From contig CAVYNL010000013.1 of the NCBI GenBank assembly GCA_963769845.1, forward strand, positions 1 to 64,000: a stretch of DNA of 64,000 nucleotides. Direction: 5' to 3'. Origin of the DNA: JBGQMW01 sp963769845. GTDB lineage: Archaea > Thermoproteota > Bathyarchaeia > Bathyarchaeales > Bathycorpusculaceae. The notes below the pieces were generated by a model. It did no database searches. It was given only the letters and a program-made list of their open reading frames with translations, and was not told where the DNA came from. Positions 26,730 through 34,853 of this stretch are shown in pieces (within the stretch, counting starts at the first letter, position 1; every line of letters begins with the position of its first letter). Both the position numbers and the translations under genes were made by a program.

Positions 26730-26738
26730 AGCGCGCGC

Positions 26739-27840
26739 TGCCTTGTCCCTTTATTATGTGTTGAAGTAGGTTGGTGAGACGGCCTTGTCTGGTCTTCCTG
26801 TGTTTTCGGCTGCTTCTCTGTTCAGAACCAGGCACAGCAAGCTGTAGAGGGCGTAGGAAGCGACGTTTCTTGCGCCTCTGACCTTGTTCATGGCTAGGCT
26901 GTACTGTGTTTTCAGGAAGCTGTAGACCGCTTCTATATGCGGCCTCTTATGATACTCTCATTTTCTGGTCTTCTGGCCCGTAGGTCCTGAACTTCTTGTC
27001 CACCCTCAGGAGGCCTTTGACTTCTCGTTTCTGGTTTGCCGGGTACGGTATCACCGCCTCGCAAACAGCGTTTCTGAGCTTGCTGTCGCTGTACTGGCTG
27101 TCGGCTATCACGCTTCTTAATTTGGCCGCGGACCGCTTTAGAATGGTCTTCGTCTTCTCCAGTATGCTTGGCGAGTGTTTCTTCTCGTTCTGGTTGGCTG
27201 GAGCGCATACGCAGGTTAACGGAAGCATGGTCTGAGAATCGATGGACAGGTGAAGCTTGTAGCCTAAGCCGAATGTTCTGCCTGCTCTTCCGACCCTTGC
27301 ATCGTCGTCAGAGAAGCCTTTCTTGTTGTCCATTGGGTGGCGTGTGCTCCAGGCCTTGATGAAGGAAGCGTCTAACACGGCGTCAACTTCTTTCGTTTGG
27401 TGGTTTTTCAAGAGTTTGATAACCTTCTCTTCTATTATCTTGTTGAGCCTGTCTTCTCCCACCTTTCTTGTGAACCTGCTCAGAACGCTTCTCGAGTAGC
27501 CTGGCTCGCCTTCCTTGATCAAGCACAGCTTTCTAAGGCGCGTATCGAAGTCAAGGAGTCTGGTCATCTCTCTAAGGCTACGAACCCCTTTCATGCGCAT
27601 GACTATGTTGGCTCTGAAGACGCCCATCGGGTTTCTGGGAGGTCTGCCTGGCCCAGAAGCATGAAAACACTCCAGCAGAAGGTTTCGAGCAAAGCTTAAG
27701 TCAACGTTACGAAAGAGGGTTTCAAGGGTCTCGTGTTCATCTTGATGTCCCGCTAGGATTCACCTCCTAAGCTTGGACGTGGCTCAAGAATACGAGACCC
27801 CAATCCAGAAATAAACATTAGCTAATTTAGGGACAAGCCA
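26739..27840 (-). mobile_element. IS element 1 (IS5-like DDE), about 1.1 kb
   Basis: Terminal inverted repeats are TGCCTTGTCCCTTTATT (26739) and the complement of the right end, TGGCTTGTCCCTAAATT (ending 27840). The left flank is TTAGCGCGCGC and the right flank GCGCGCTAAA, so the element sits inside a GC palindrome with a GC-only target duplication of up to about 6 nt. It is related to the element at 40134-41246. Confidence 0.75.
26754..27759 (-). pseudogene. IS5-like transposase, frameshifted
   Basis: Internal frame 26947-27627 encodes the DDE core: VDAVLDASFIKAWS (first Asp), LGYKLHLSIDSQTMLPLTCV, IADSQYSDSKLRNAV (second Asp) and YPANQKREVKGLLRVD. Upstream, GPGRPPRNP precedes its first ATG in the same frame, but I find no good start for that N-terminus. 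Downstream, one extra base near 26965 shifts to a frame carrying KRPHIEAVYSFLKTQYSLAM (catalytic Glu) and ending at 26754. So it is probably inactive unless frameshifting is programmed. Confidence 0.75.
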
Positions 27841-27920
27841 GCGCGCTAAAGTAGTTAAAAGAGCGAAATGCTATAAGGCGGGTCTTGCCTCGGCGTCGGA
27901 GGTGCGAAACGTTGCTGGTC

Positions 27921-28199
27921 TTACTCGTCTGGAGGAGGTGGAGGTGGCGGGGGCTGCATGCTGAGTGAGGATGTTTTCGCTCGCGTGAATATCATGAGGA
28001 TGAACGCGAGAACAGCCATTATGGCACCGGCTATCATGAGTCCCAGTCCGAGGCCCTGGTATGGGTTTACCATCTTTGAGATTGAGTAGATGCCGTAGCT
28101 TCCTATGAAATTCTCCTCTTGGTAGGCATAGAGAACTGCTCCTATGACTGCGACTGCGATTCCGATAGAAACCAGTGTCAGCCAAACAACGGTCTTCAA
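27921..28199 (-). CDS. Small two-helix membrane protein with polyproline tail
   Basis: I start at TTG 28199 (after GAAGGA), giving KTVVWLTLVSIGIAVAVIG; the frame extends to 28259, but TTTTATATG near 28240 would then lie inside it. A second helix (LGLMIAGAIMAVLAFILMIF) and a tail of eight Pro plus DE follow. Same architecture as 21519-21782. About 92 residues; function unknown. Confidence 0.6.
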   Translation of the reverse strand: MKTVVWLTLVSIGIAVAVIGAVLYAYQEENFIGSYGIYSISKMVNPYQGLGLGLMIAGAIMAVLAFILMIFTRAKTSSLSMQPPPPPPPPDE

Positions 28200-28438
28200 G
28201 TTTGATCCTTCAACTACCATGAAGGGTGTGACATATAAAAGGTTGCAGTTAGAGTGCATGCTTGTTCCTCCAATGGCAAAAAATGCCTCGGTTCTGTCCC
28301 GGCGCTTGGGTCATTTCTAGAGGCTTGAACTCCGAATGGAAATTGGGAACGATTACGAAGACCGGGAGAAGAATAAAATCCTTCTGGAGCGCGCACACTC
28401 TACTTATTATTCCCCGTTCATGGGCACATGTTCATCGA

Positions 28439-28768
28439 TTATCCAGTTTCTTTCTCTGCGCTTACGTAGTCAAGCAAGCCTGTTATTTCTCCCTGCTCCT
28501 TCTTGTGCGTCATCATGAGCAACTTCTTCAAGCGTTCATGAGTGTCTTCATCGATCGAATTGTTCTCAAGGAGCTCATTCAAGTTGGCCAGTTCCTTGTT
28601 CACGAGAGCTTTCTGCTTCGCCTTTTCCTTAATGTAGGACTGCATGAGCTTCTTTGTTTTCCTCCGCGCGATTTCCTCCCTTTTGGCATAATAGTAGAGT
28701 GACGCAACCAAGATTACCACTAAAATCCCTAGAGGTAGAACAAAAAAGTTGAAAAAGAATGGTTCCAC
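28439..28768 (-). CDS. Membrane-anchored coiled-coil protein with SHOCT-like end
   Basis: The 109-residue protein has one N-terminal helix (FVLPLGILVVILVASLYYY), a long basic helical stretch (KREEIARRKTKKLMQSYIKE) and a C-terminal region (LLENNSIDEDTHERLKKLLM) reminiscent of short oligomerisation motifs. No family is recognised with confidence. Confidence 0.6.
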   Translation of the reverse strand: MEPFFFNFFVLPLGILVVILVASLYYYAKREEIARRKTKKLMQSYIKEKAKQKALVNKELANLNELLENNSIDEDTHERLKKLLMMTHKKEQGEITGLLDYVSAEKETG

Positions 28769-29024
28769 GAACTGTTCTCTCCACTGCCCTGCGCGCTGTG
28801 AATTCAGTCTAGACTACGTAGCGGTCGACCACTTTCTGCATGCTTTTCGATGTGGTTTGTTGGGCGGCAAGCTGTCTGACCCGCGCGCGCTTGAGACGTT
28901 AGAATCATCTGACCTCCGTGCATCGTCATGATACTCCAAAGCCTTCAATAAATGTTGTGAACTTCCAATTCACATTGCAGCGCGTGCCAGTGTACGCCCA
29001 TGCACAACAGCGCGAATGCGTGCG

Positions 29025-29213
29025 CTATTTGGGTGCTTTGAGTTTTTTGAGGAGTGTTGAGGCTTCTTGGGCGGTTGGGGCAGAGCCGATTTTTTTTGCT
29101 TTGTCTGTTTTGATTGTGGCGCCGCAGTATGGGCAGGTGCGGGTTTTTGTGTCGGCTTTGGCGAGTAGGAGTCCTCCGCAGTTGCTGCAGGCGAGGATCA
29201 GCGTGTCTGTCAT
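29025..29213 (-). CDS. Zinc-ribbon protein (DUF1922-like)
   Basis: The 62-residue protein has two Cys pairs: LACSNCGGLLLAK and RTCPYCGATIKT, then a basic helix (ASTLLKKLKAPK). This is the common small archaeal DUF1922-type ribbon and probably binds nucleic acid. It is divergent from the nuclease-like gene at 29276. Confidence 0.75.
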   Translation of the reverse strand: MTDTLILACSNCGGLLLAKADTKTRTCPYCGATIKTDKAKKIGSAPTAQEASTLLKKLKAPK

Positions 29214-29275
29214 GTGGTTTGCCTATCGAAAGCCTTTTCCACGCGGTGCTAGATAACGTTTGGTGCTGGTGGGGA

Positions 29276-29647
29276 TTGGTGGGTGAGGAAGCTGAGGAGA
29301 AGCCGAGGGTCTCGCCAGCGTTGATGCAGCACGTTGTCCAGTACTTCAAGAAGGAAGGGTACAAGGTCGAGCAGAACGAGACGGTGCTTGAGGGTTTCAG
29401 CGGGATCACGCGGAGGTTCGACCTGATCGTTAAGAAGGGACAGGTTGAGCATGGAATCTGGATAAGAGAATGGAACCGCACGATAGGCGTCAACGTGGTC
29501 ATAAACGTGGATAGGGCGTCGGAGGACGTTGGGTTGTCAACGCCGATTCTTGTGGGCGACAAGTTCAGCGACCACGCAAAATCCTACGCCAACAGGAGAA
29601 AAATCACGTTGCTCACTAGGCGGCAGATGGCCCAGAGCCTGCGATAA
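29276..29647 (+). CDS. Restriction-endonuclease-like (Mrr-type PD-(D/E)XK) fold protein
   Basis: About 123 residues from TTG 29276 or GTG 29279. The longer frame to 29114 overlaps the divergent zinc-ribbon gene and has unlikely Trp/Cys-rich composition. Pattern: MQHVVQYFKKEGYKVEQNE, RRFDLIVKKGQVEHGIWIRE (Asp then E of the nuclease core), TPILVGDKFSDHAKSYANRR, and LLTRRQM. This resembles archaeal Mrr/HJR-like domains without a DNA-binding partner domain. Activity not assured. ATAACGTTTGG upstream may be the promoter, with a nearly leaderless start. Confidence 0.6.
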   Translation: MVGEEAEEKPRVSPALMQHVVQYFKKEGYKVEQNETVLEGFSGITRRFDLIVKKGQVEHGIWIREWNRTIGVNVVINVDRASEDVGLSTPILVGDKFSDHAKSYANRRKITLLTRRQMAQSLR

Positions 29648-29654
29648 AGCATTT

Positions 29655-30242
29655 TCAGATTTTCAGGTACTCGTCTGTGAGCCCTTGAGCCTCCAGTTTG
29701 CCCAGCCAATCTACGATTCCAACACAGCATTTGCTGTTGTCATGCAGAATGGCGAGCATTTCCTTGAGAAGGTTTTCGGGGCTCTTGCCTGTCACGTCTA
29801 TTTCGCAGACTCTTGCCGATCCTTTGACGTTCAGGGCCTCAACCAGGCACACATCCAGTATCTCTGAAGCGAGGTTTTCAGTCAGCTTTCGCTCTGAGTA
29901 GCCGCATTTTTTCATTATCTTCTTCAGCTCGACGGGGTCTCGTCTCAGAACGAAAATGTGGGATGCGAGTTCTTTGGGTACGACGCTTGCGGCGTAGTGT
30001 CCGTCGATTATTGTGTCGTTCTTTTCGGTTTGTTTGATGATTTTGCGGATCTTGCGCTTCATCTTGCCTTCGTCGACGATGACTGTTTTTCGTTGTTTGT
30101 CCTTGCCTAGAACGAGGTTTTCACTGATGGCCAGGTCTGTCAGGTTGATGTACAACGCGTTGATCTTTGAGGCTAGCATGTTGGCTGCTGTGGTTTTTCC
30201 CACGCAGGGCGTGCCGGTTATGAGGATGACGCGTTTGGACAT
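29655..30242 (-). CDS. Adenylate kinase AK6 / Fap7 family
   Basis: 195 residues from ATG 30242 (MSKRVILITGTPCVGKTTAA). P-loop GTPCVGKTT, NMP-binding region INLTDLAI, IIDGHYAASVV (Walker B-like) and FVLRRDPVEL match the archaeal/eukaryotic AK6/Fap7 family, which interconverts adenine nucleotides and assists small-subunit rRNA maturation with uS11. The C-terminal 30 residues are an extension. It is transcribed divergently from the RNase P RNA gene, 93 nt apart. Confidence 0.85.
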   Translation of the reverse strand: MSKRVILITGTPCVGKTTAANMLASKINALYINLTDLAISENLVLGKDKQRKTVIVDEGKMKRKIRKIIKQTEKNDTIIDGHYAASVVPKELASHIFVLRRDPVELKKIMKKCGYSERKLTENLASEILDVCLVEALNVKGSARVCEIDVTGKSPENLLKEMLAILHDNSKCCVGIVDWLGKLEAQGLTDEYLKI

Positions 30243-30334
30243 GGTGCGTACAGCTCTTCTTGTGAGTATTTGCTCTAGTGGGGAAATAAGGGCTTCCAAA
30301 ATTCTTATTGCTCGCGTTAGCCCTGTTGTTGAGT

Positions 30335-30651
30335 GGCTGGCGAGTTGGTGTGTGGCTTTCGAGCCTTAAAGTGAAAGGCTTGAGGAAACTCCGCCCACGC
30401 GTAGAATTGCAGCATCCGCAAGGGTGCAAGGTGAGAACCTTGGCTACGGAGCAGAAACGAAACGTCCACTCGGCAAGCGACGATGATGCAGATTAAGCTG
30501 TTGACGATGCCGAGCCGGAAACGGTGAAACGGCCGACCTGCAAGTGGAAAGGGCAAACAGACGCTGATGACGCCTCTACCGGAAGCGCGGGTAGCCCGAT
30601 CAGCCGAATGCCACAGTCAACAAAAGGCGGGTTACGACCAACACGCCAGCC
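30335..30651 (+). ncRNA. rnpB: RNase P RNA
   Basis: Helix P1 is exact enough to set both ends: GGCTGGCGAGTTGGT (30335-30349) pairs with ACCAACACGCCAGCC (30637-30651). The 5' P4 strand lies in TGAGGAAACTCCGCCCAC (30381-30398), and the 3' P4 strand in ACAAAAGGCGGGTTAC (about 30619-30634). Other conserved pieces are CAGAAACGAAACGTC and CCGGAAACGGTGAAACGGCC. The length, about 317 nt, is normal for archaeal type A RNase P RNA, which removes tRNA 5' leaders. Its 3' end is repeated at 48569-48588. Confidence 0.9.
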
Positions 30652-30653
30652 TT
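30634..30653 (+). repeat. Putative attachment core in rnpB 3' end (copy 1)
   Basis: ACGACCAACACGCCAGCCTT covers the 3' strand of P1. An identical 20-mer is at 48569-48588. An integrase N-terminal fragment starts 65 nt downstream. This is the arrangement expected for an att site in an RNA gene; inference. Confidence 0.55.
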
Positions 30654-30717
30654 CAATTCCCGAACACCACCCTTCATACCGCAACATCCGACCAAAGATA
30701 CTCAAGTCTTAATCGAC

Positions 30718-30857
30718 ATGAAGAAGGACAACAAAAGCGACTATACAATAAACTTCACTAGAAAAGCGTTATCGTATCTAGGCAAACACACAAGCCTCGA
30801 AGAACCAGAAGCCGTAAAATTGCTCATAGCAGAACTCAAAGCCTCAGACAGATACAA
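30718..30857 (+). pseudogene. Tyrosine recombinase (integrase), N-terminal fragment
   Basis: ATG 30718 begins MKKDNKSDYTINFTRKALSY, then LGKHTSLEEPEAVKLLIAEL and SDRYKR, the N-terminal SAM-like DNA-binding domain of archaeal phage-type integrases. Homology stops precisely at GCGCGCGCGC (30858-30867), after which the frame reads unrelated codons to 30918. It lies 67 nt beyond the rnpB 3' end. C-terminal integrase pieces lie at 36274, 41252 and 48622. Confidence 0.7.
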
Positions 30858-30867
30858 GCGCGCGCGC

Positions 30868-31276
30868 TCTTTATGTCGTCCAGAAGAGCCTCTGGAACAG
30901 AGGATTTTCCATCTATGAAGAGTTACTTTTTTCAGGCTTAAATCGTTAACGAGCGCTCTCTATCCAGACGATACGCGCTCGCTCGAAGACTCTAGTGAGG
31001 AATTCAGTCAGCAGTTTCAACTTACAACCTTTGAATCAGATATAAACTCACCTGTTTTGTGAGTGCGAATAGACTAGATAGGAGTGATGCGACCAAATCA
31101 CTGTTGACATGCTGAGAACGGAGAAATCATTGGATACCATTATCTGTCCTTACGCGCGCGCATGATCAAGCCGAAGTTTTGAAGCCCCAAGATCCAAAAC
31201 CTGTAAGCCGAGCCTCTTCTAGACTTCGAAAATTATTAAAGCACTATTACGCATATCATACCTTCTGGGAACATAA
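30868..31276. other. Gene-free spacer
   Basis: About 400 nt without a supported gene. Contains a GC tract at 31153-31161 and GAGCGCTC-type near-palindromes near 30951 and 30977. Confidence 0.45.
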
Positions 31277-31369
31277 ATGCCGAAAAAAGAAAAACCGTTA
31301 ACTAAGAAAGAGCGAGACGAGAAAAGGAAGAAACATAAGGAAAAGCAAAGCAAAACACAGACTTCTTAA
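31277..31369 (+). CDS. 30-residue Lys-rich protein
   Basis: ATG 31277 encodes MPKKEKPLTKKERDEKRKKH followed by KEKQSKTQTS. Almost half the residues are Lys or Arg. The upstream region is A/T-rich with ATTATTAAAGC near 31227. A hairpin plus T run (31378-31406) follows the stop, supporting a real transcript. Compare the basic proteins at 31541 and 5011. Confidence 0.45.
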   Translation: MPKKEKPLTKKERDEKRKKHKEKQSKTQTS

Positions 31370-31377
31370 GCCCCAAG

Positions 31378-31408
31378 AAAGAGCTTTGCAAAACTCTTTT
31401 TCTCTTTT
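31378..31408 (+). terminator. Hairpin with T-rich tail
   Basis: AAAGAG (31378-31383) pairs with CTCTTT (31394-31399), followed by TTTCTCTTTTT. It sits directly after the 30-residue gene. Confidence 0.55.
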
Positions 31409-31540
31409 TACCATAAAGTTGGCTTCTTTAATGAAATGAAAGAAAGACGCGTCAGTTTTGGATATTATTGGCTTCCTCCATTAATGCGAAAGAAATATGT
31501 TTTAGCTTGTTTATTTATCGTTAATTTGTAGCTGAGATTT

Positions 31541-31669
31541 ATGCCGAGTGTAATGAAACGTAAACAAAAGAATACTCAAATCGCACAACAGAAAAAGATA
31601 GAACGGGATAAAGAAGCGAAAAAGAAACAGTTGAGACAGCAACTTCCTGCCAAGGGCAAGAAACGTTAA
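31541..31669 (+). CDS. 42-residue Lys/Gln-rich protein
   Basis: ATG 31541 encodes MPSVMKRKQKNTQIAQQKKI, then ERDKEAKKKQLRQQ and LPAKGKKR. Its C-terminus resembles that of the 64-residue basic protein at 5011-5205 (LPAKHSAGKK). Probably helical and nucleic-acid associated by composition alone. No family is recognised. Confidence 0.45.
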   Translation: MPSVMKRKQKNTQIAQQKKIERDKEAKKKQLRQQLPAKGKKR

Positions 31670-31838
31670 AGCCACTAAAGGAGCTATGGTAACCATCTAG
31701 AAGCTTATACCTAGAAGACAACAATACAGCGCGTGCGCGCGCGCTCCAACCCACAAAAACTCAAAACAACAACTCAGACAAACGCCGAAAAGAACGACAA
31801 AACAAACGACGCGTGCGCTTAACCTTAATGCCTTTGGA

Positions 31839-32411
31839 TTAAGGGATAGTTGTTGCTAGCACAATCGTCTTCAATTGAGCCACAGCTTTCATAAGAAGAT
31901 CCGCGTCTACGGATGGATTGGCTTTTACGGAATCACCCGAGCGTGCAAAATCAGAGTAGAACACCGCTTGTCTAGTCTCACAATCTGCAATTTCATCGGT
32001 ATCAAAAGCCTCTGGGTCAAAAACTTCTTGATCAAAAACCCCTTTATGTAGGGTTGTGCACTCCTTCGGAAGATTATTGACTGCTATGTCAAATTTCGCT
32101 TTGTGATTTCTAAATTCATTTCTGTATTTTATTATCACCTTTCCACTAGAAGTGCGATAATTCTTCAGTAACAGAAGCTTTCCATACTCTTCTACGGCGT
32201 ACATGTAGAGTCCTGCAGCTATAGCCTCATTGCCACCATTTTGTAGCAGCTTTTCTACCGAATCTAGGAGCGCGAATATGCCATTGAGAGTCTCCTGCAT
32301 CATTCGTTTCCATAACTTTTCAGCAATCTCTAGGGTCTCAACCCATTTTCCGTCCTTACTCTTCAGCACATAATATGCCCCAGCGCGCGCGAAAGATTCT
32401 GAAATAAACAC
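31839..32411 (-). CDS. AbiV/HEPN-like helical protein
   Basis: 190 residues, all-helical by composition. LEIAEKLWKRMMQETLNGIF, AAGLYMYAVEEYGKLLLLKN and FRNHKAKFDIAV resemble the AbiV-type abortive-infection domain (E-x-G-K followed by a His/Lys-rich helix). AbiV in lactococci arrests translation during phage infection; that role here is inference. The first ten residues (ESFARAG) are encoded by a GC tract (32383-32390), so the native N-terminus may be lost and the start may be at the MM near residue 37. Confidence 0.45.
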   Translation of the reverse strand: MFISESFARAGAYYVLKSKDGKWVETLEIAEKLWKRMMQETLNGIFALLDSVEKLLQNGGNEAIAAGLYMYAVEEYGKLLLLKNYRTSSGKVIIKYRNEFRNHKAKFDIAVNNLPKECTTLHKGVFDQEVFDPEAFDTDEIADCETRQAVFYSDFARSGDSVKANPSVDADLLMKAVAQLKTIVLATTIP

Positions 32412-32661
32412 AATTCCCCTTCTTATTAGATTTTAGTCCCAAACACACACGGAGTGAGAGTGTTAGCTCGCGCGTGCAGAAACACAAGAATAGATGCACG
32501 GTTTGGACATTGAGACTGGTTCATGGAAACCAAGAATCGCTCATTTGACATAAGAAAAAAGTCTAGCTCTAGCGCGCGCCCCTATACAAAGAAAAGAAAG
32601 TAACCTTATTTAGTAATATGTGACTAAAGAAAAGAAAGCAGCCTTCAAAGAAAGGTAAGGT
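32412..32661. other. Spacer with two GC tracts
   Basis: CTCGCGCGTGC near 32468 and AGCGCGCGCC at 32571-32579. No gene is seen. Confidence 0.4.
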
Positions 32662-32973
32662 GTGGATACAGGAAAAAGGATAGGAGACCTTCAAATGGAC
32701 AAAGAGGAAGTCTCTCTGAATATTGATGATGGGAAAAGAGTGGATTTGGAGAACCACAAGATAATGGTGGCAGTACCAGTCGGAGGAAAACATAAATTGG
32801 AAATTGGTTCGTATCAAAATTTCGAATGGGTAACCTATACCTATGTCAATGGATTGCAGCCGATGATGGAAGAAATATCGACGAAGAAGAAGAATGGCAA
32901 TGAAACTAATTCTATTAGGGCAGTAGTAGACATGCGAAGAAAAGTCATTAAAAAGATACTGACAATTGAATAG
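32662..32973 (+). CDS. Hypothetical protein ending in a GC palindrome
   Basis: 103 residues from GTG 32662 or 92 from ATG 32695 (after GGAGACC). Soluble, charged, with HKIMVAVPVGGKHKLEIGSY. The stop codon TAG is the first part of TAGCGCGCGTA. No family is recognised, and it may be a truncated product. Confidence 0.45.
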   Translation: MDTGKRIGDLQMDKEEVSLNIDDGKRVDLENHKIMVAVPVGGKHKLEIGSYQNFEWVTYTYVNGLQPMMEEISTKKKNGNETNSIRAVVDMRRKVIKKILTIE

Positions 32974-33043
32974 CGCGCGTATAAAAAGATGAAGGAAAGT
33001 GGATTCTTGCAGAGAAAGATTCTGAACAAGATTGAGTATAAAC

Positions 33044-33425
33044 ATGGCGAAGAGGACGACAAGATATTATCGTAGGTATTCTCAGATGTGCCGAGAAGGG
33101 AAGCACGAAATATAAAATGATGAGCGCAGCTAGAGTGAGTTTTACCCAATGTGCAGAATACCTAAAATATCTTGCTTGGGCAGGCTACGTTTCTGAGGAA
33201 GCAGGTGGTATCTGGAAAACCACTGAAAAAGGACATCTAGTTATCGATGCTTGCCAGATCTGCCACGGCTATCTGCCACAGTTTAATGAATCTAACCGAG
33301 CGCGAGTTCAGGCGGAGGTGAAAAAAAGAGTAGGAGAGGCAAACCTACGGGAAAAGCAATCGATAAGCAGAAGGGGCATCAAACGAGAGGAGCTCGCGGG
33401 GAAAAGAAACAGAAGAGAAGGATAG
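33044..33425 (+). pseudogene. Winged-helix DNA-binding protein, one frameshift
   Basis: ATG 33044 (MAKRTTR) shifts frame once near 33065 and continues DIIVGILRCAEKGSTKYKMM, SFTQCAEYLKYLAWAGYVSE, IWKTTEKGHLVIDACQICHG, then a basic tail to 33425. This is the archaeal wHTH module with a C-terminal coiled stretch that usually represses its neighbours. An extra base between ACGACA and GATATT explains the break. GC tract 33437-33444 follows the stop. Confidence 0.65.
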
Positions 33426-33454
33426 AGAAACAGTTAGCGCGCGCTGATGGCTGA

Positions 33455-33650
33455 CTAATCCTTAATATTCCTCTTAAAGACCTGTTCTTTATTGTAGTTG
33501 TTAATAGCTTCATGGGCTATCGTCAGAGTTTCAATTTCTTGTTCAGTCGGAACGTATGAGTAAGTTCCGTTGGAATGAGCCCAGAAGTTACTGCCCTCAG
33601 ATAACCATATAACCAACAACAAGCGGCGTCCATCAGGCGTCAGCTTGATA
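33455..33650 (-). pseudogene. C-terminal protein fragment bounded by a GC tract
   Basis: The frame IKLTPDGRRLLLVIWLSEGS to VFKRNIKD* begins exactly at the GC tract 33651-33658, whose translation (ARA) joins it to unrelated codons upstream. No family is recognised. Confidence 0.45.
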
Positions 33651-33658
33651 GCGCGCGC

Positions 33659-34153
33659 TTGACAAAATAAGACCAAAACACAGGTTCTGTTAACTTCTCA
33701 TGGGATGGGCATTCGTGTTAACTGTCGTGGGATATGTTCTGCTAGATTCTGGCATCGATGATGAGACTCGCTTCTGAATTGCTCAGGAAGTTGCTGAGTC
33801 CAAAGTATAAGCATGATTCTAGAAGGTTGTTCGGTCTACAGATAGAAAAAGGATAGGAATCTTAGTGGCCTTGCGTCTTCTGCATGATAGTGCGATTCAT
33901 TTCATTCTTTCTCTTTCGTTCTTGCATTTCTTTCTTGTTTTGCTTATATCGCATGTTTTTCACTTCCGAACTGTTTGCCAAAAAGTAAAAGCGGAGAACC
34001 CGAATTTCTCGGTCTTACTGGGCAAAAACTTTTTGCTTCTGGCAGAGTGGGAAGCGGAGTATATTAACATGCTGGATTCAAAGTTTGTATTGCCATGGAG
34101 TACGAACGTGCCAGTTCTTGAGGCTCATGTTCTATTTTTGCGTGGTTCTTGCA
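33659..34153. other. Spacer without a supported gene
   Basis: Contains GTTAACTTCTCATGGGATGG and GTTAACTGTCGTGGGATATG, a loose direct repeat near 33689 and 33716. A forward frame covering 33865-34188 reads through the GC tract and has no ribosome site, so I do not call it. Confidence 0.4.
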
Positions 34154-34166
34154 CGCGCGCGCTGGC

Positions 34167-34280
34167 GACTCAAACTGGAATCCGATAGCAGACCTGAACC
34201 ACGACGGAGTAGTGAACATGCTTGACATTAGTATGGTAGCAAAAGATTTCGGAAAGAACGCATTAACCAGTATTGGTTGA
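34167..34280 (+). pseudogene. Dockerin type I repeat fragment
   Basis: The reading DSNWNPIADLNHDGVVNMLD, ISMVAKDFGKN and a stop at 34280 is a calcium-binding dockerin module (DLNxDGVVNxxDISxVAKxFG). It starts immediately after the GC tract 34154-34162, so it is the C-terminal end of a lost secreted protein. A cohesin-domain protein, the usual binding partner, is at 62350. Confidence 0.65.
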
Positions 34281-34395
34281 GTTTCTTGCCATGCACGAAA
34301 GTTCGCGCGCACTAAGGCTCACAGTCACAACGCTTAAGTTTGCGAATGACCATTTATGGCTGAATAATAGGCGTAAGAAGGAGGGATAGATAAGA

Positions 34396-34680
34396 ATGAA
34401 AGGTAAAGAGTTAATGGACAAAGATGTTTATGCTGGAGACGAGAAAATAGGTAAAGTCAAAGAAATTACTATAAATCCGGGAAGTTGGGAAGTAACTCAT
34501 CTTGAAGTCGAATTGACCAAGGATGTAGCTGAATCTGTGCTTGGCGCAAAGAAAGGTGGAGTGCGAAACATGTTGGACACTTCAGCCCTAAAGAGTGGGG
34601 TTGCAAGCTGGACAGACAAAGGGCTAATCTTAAGGGTCCCAAAAACAGAACTTCACGCGTACCTAAAACCAGTAGTCTAA
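34396..34680 (+). CDS. PRC-barrel domain protein
   Basis: 94 residues from ATG 34396 after AAGGAGGGATAG. The PRC-barrel core is seen in GKELMDKDVYAGDEKIGKVK, ITINPGSWEVTHLEVELT and GLILRVPKTELHAYLKPVV. Archaeal stand-alone PRC-barrels are small cytosolic proteins, and homologues have been linked to cell division (CdpB-type) or RNA processing. Intact, with a TATA-like CTTAAGTTTG near 34333. Confidence 0.8.
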   Translation: MKGKELMDKDVYAGDEKIGKVKEITINPGSWEVTHLEVELTKDVAESVLGAKKGGVRNMLDTSALKSGVASWTDKGLILRVPKTELHAYLKPVV

Positions 34681-34699
34681 ACTTGGTTGGGCGCGCGTT

Positions 34700-34765
34700 T
34701 TCTTTCACATTCTCTCTCTTTCTACCCATACAAACAAAAACAAACAAACAAAGAGACTAGAGTAA
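34700..34765. repeat. Low-complexity CT/CAAA spacer
   Basis: CTCTCTCTTTC, then CAAACAAAAACAAACAAACA, then CTCTCTTTTT. This resembles the spacers at 5336 and 8250. GC tracts flank it at 34690 and 34791. Confidence 0.55.
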
Positions 34766-34853
34766 ACCTCTCTTTTTCAAAATTCTAGTAGCGCGCGTGG
34801 TTTGATAAAACTGAAATACAAAAGAAAGAACTGAAATAACGCGGCTTTTTGGG

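Noticed and set aside
33865..34188. 107-codon forward frame across a GC tract
   Set aside because: It has no ribosome site or motif, and its end lies in the wrong frame relative to the dockerin fragment.
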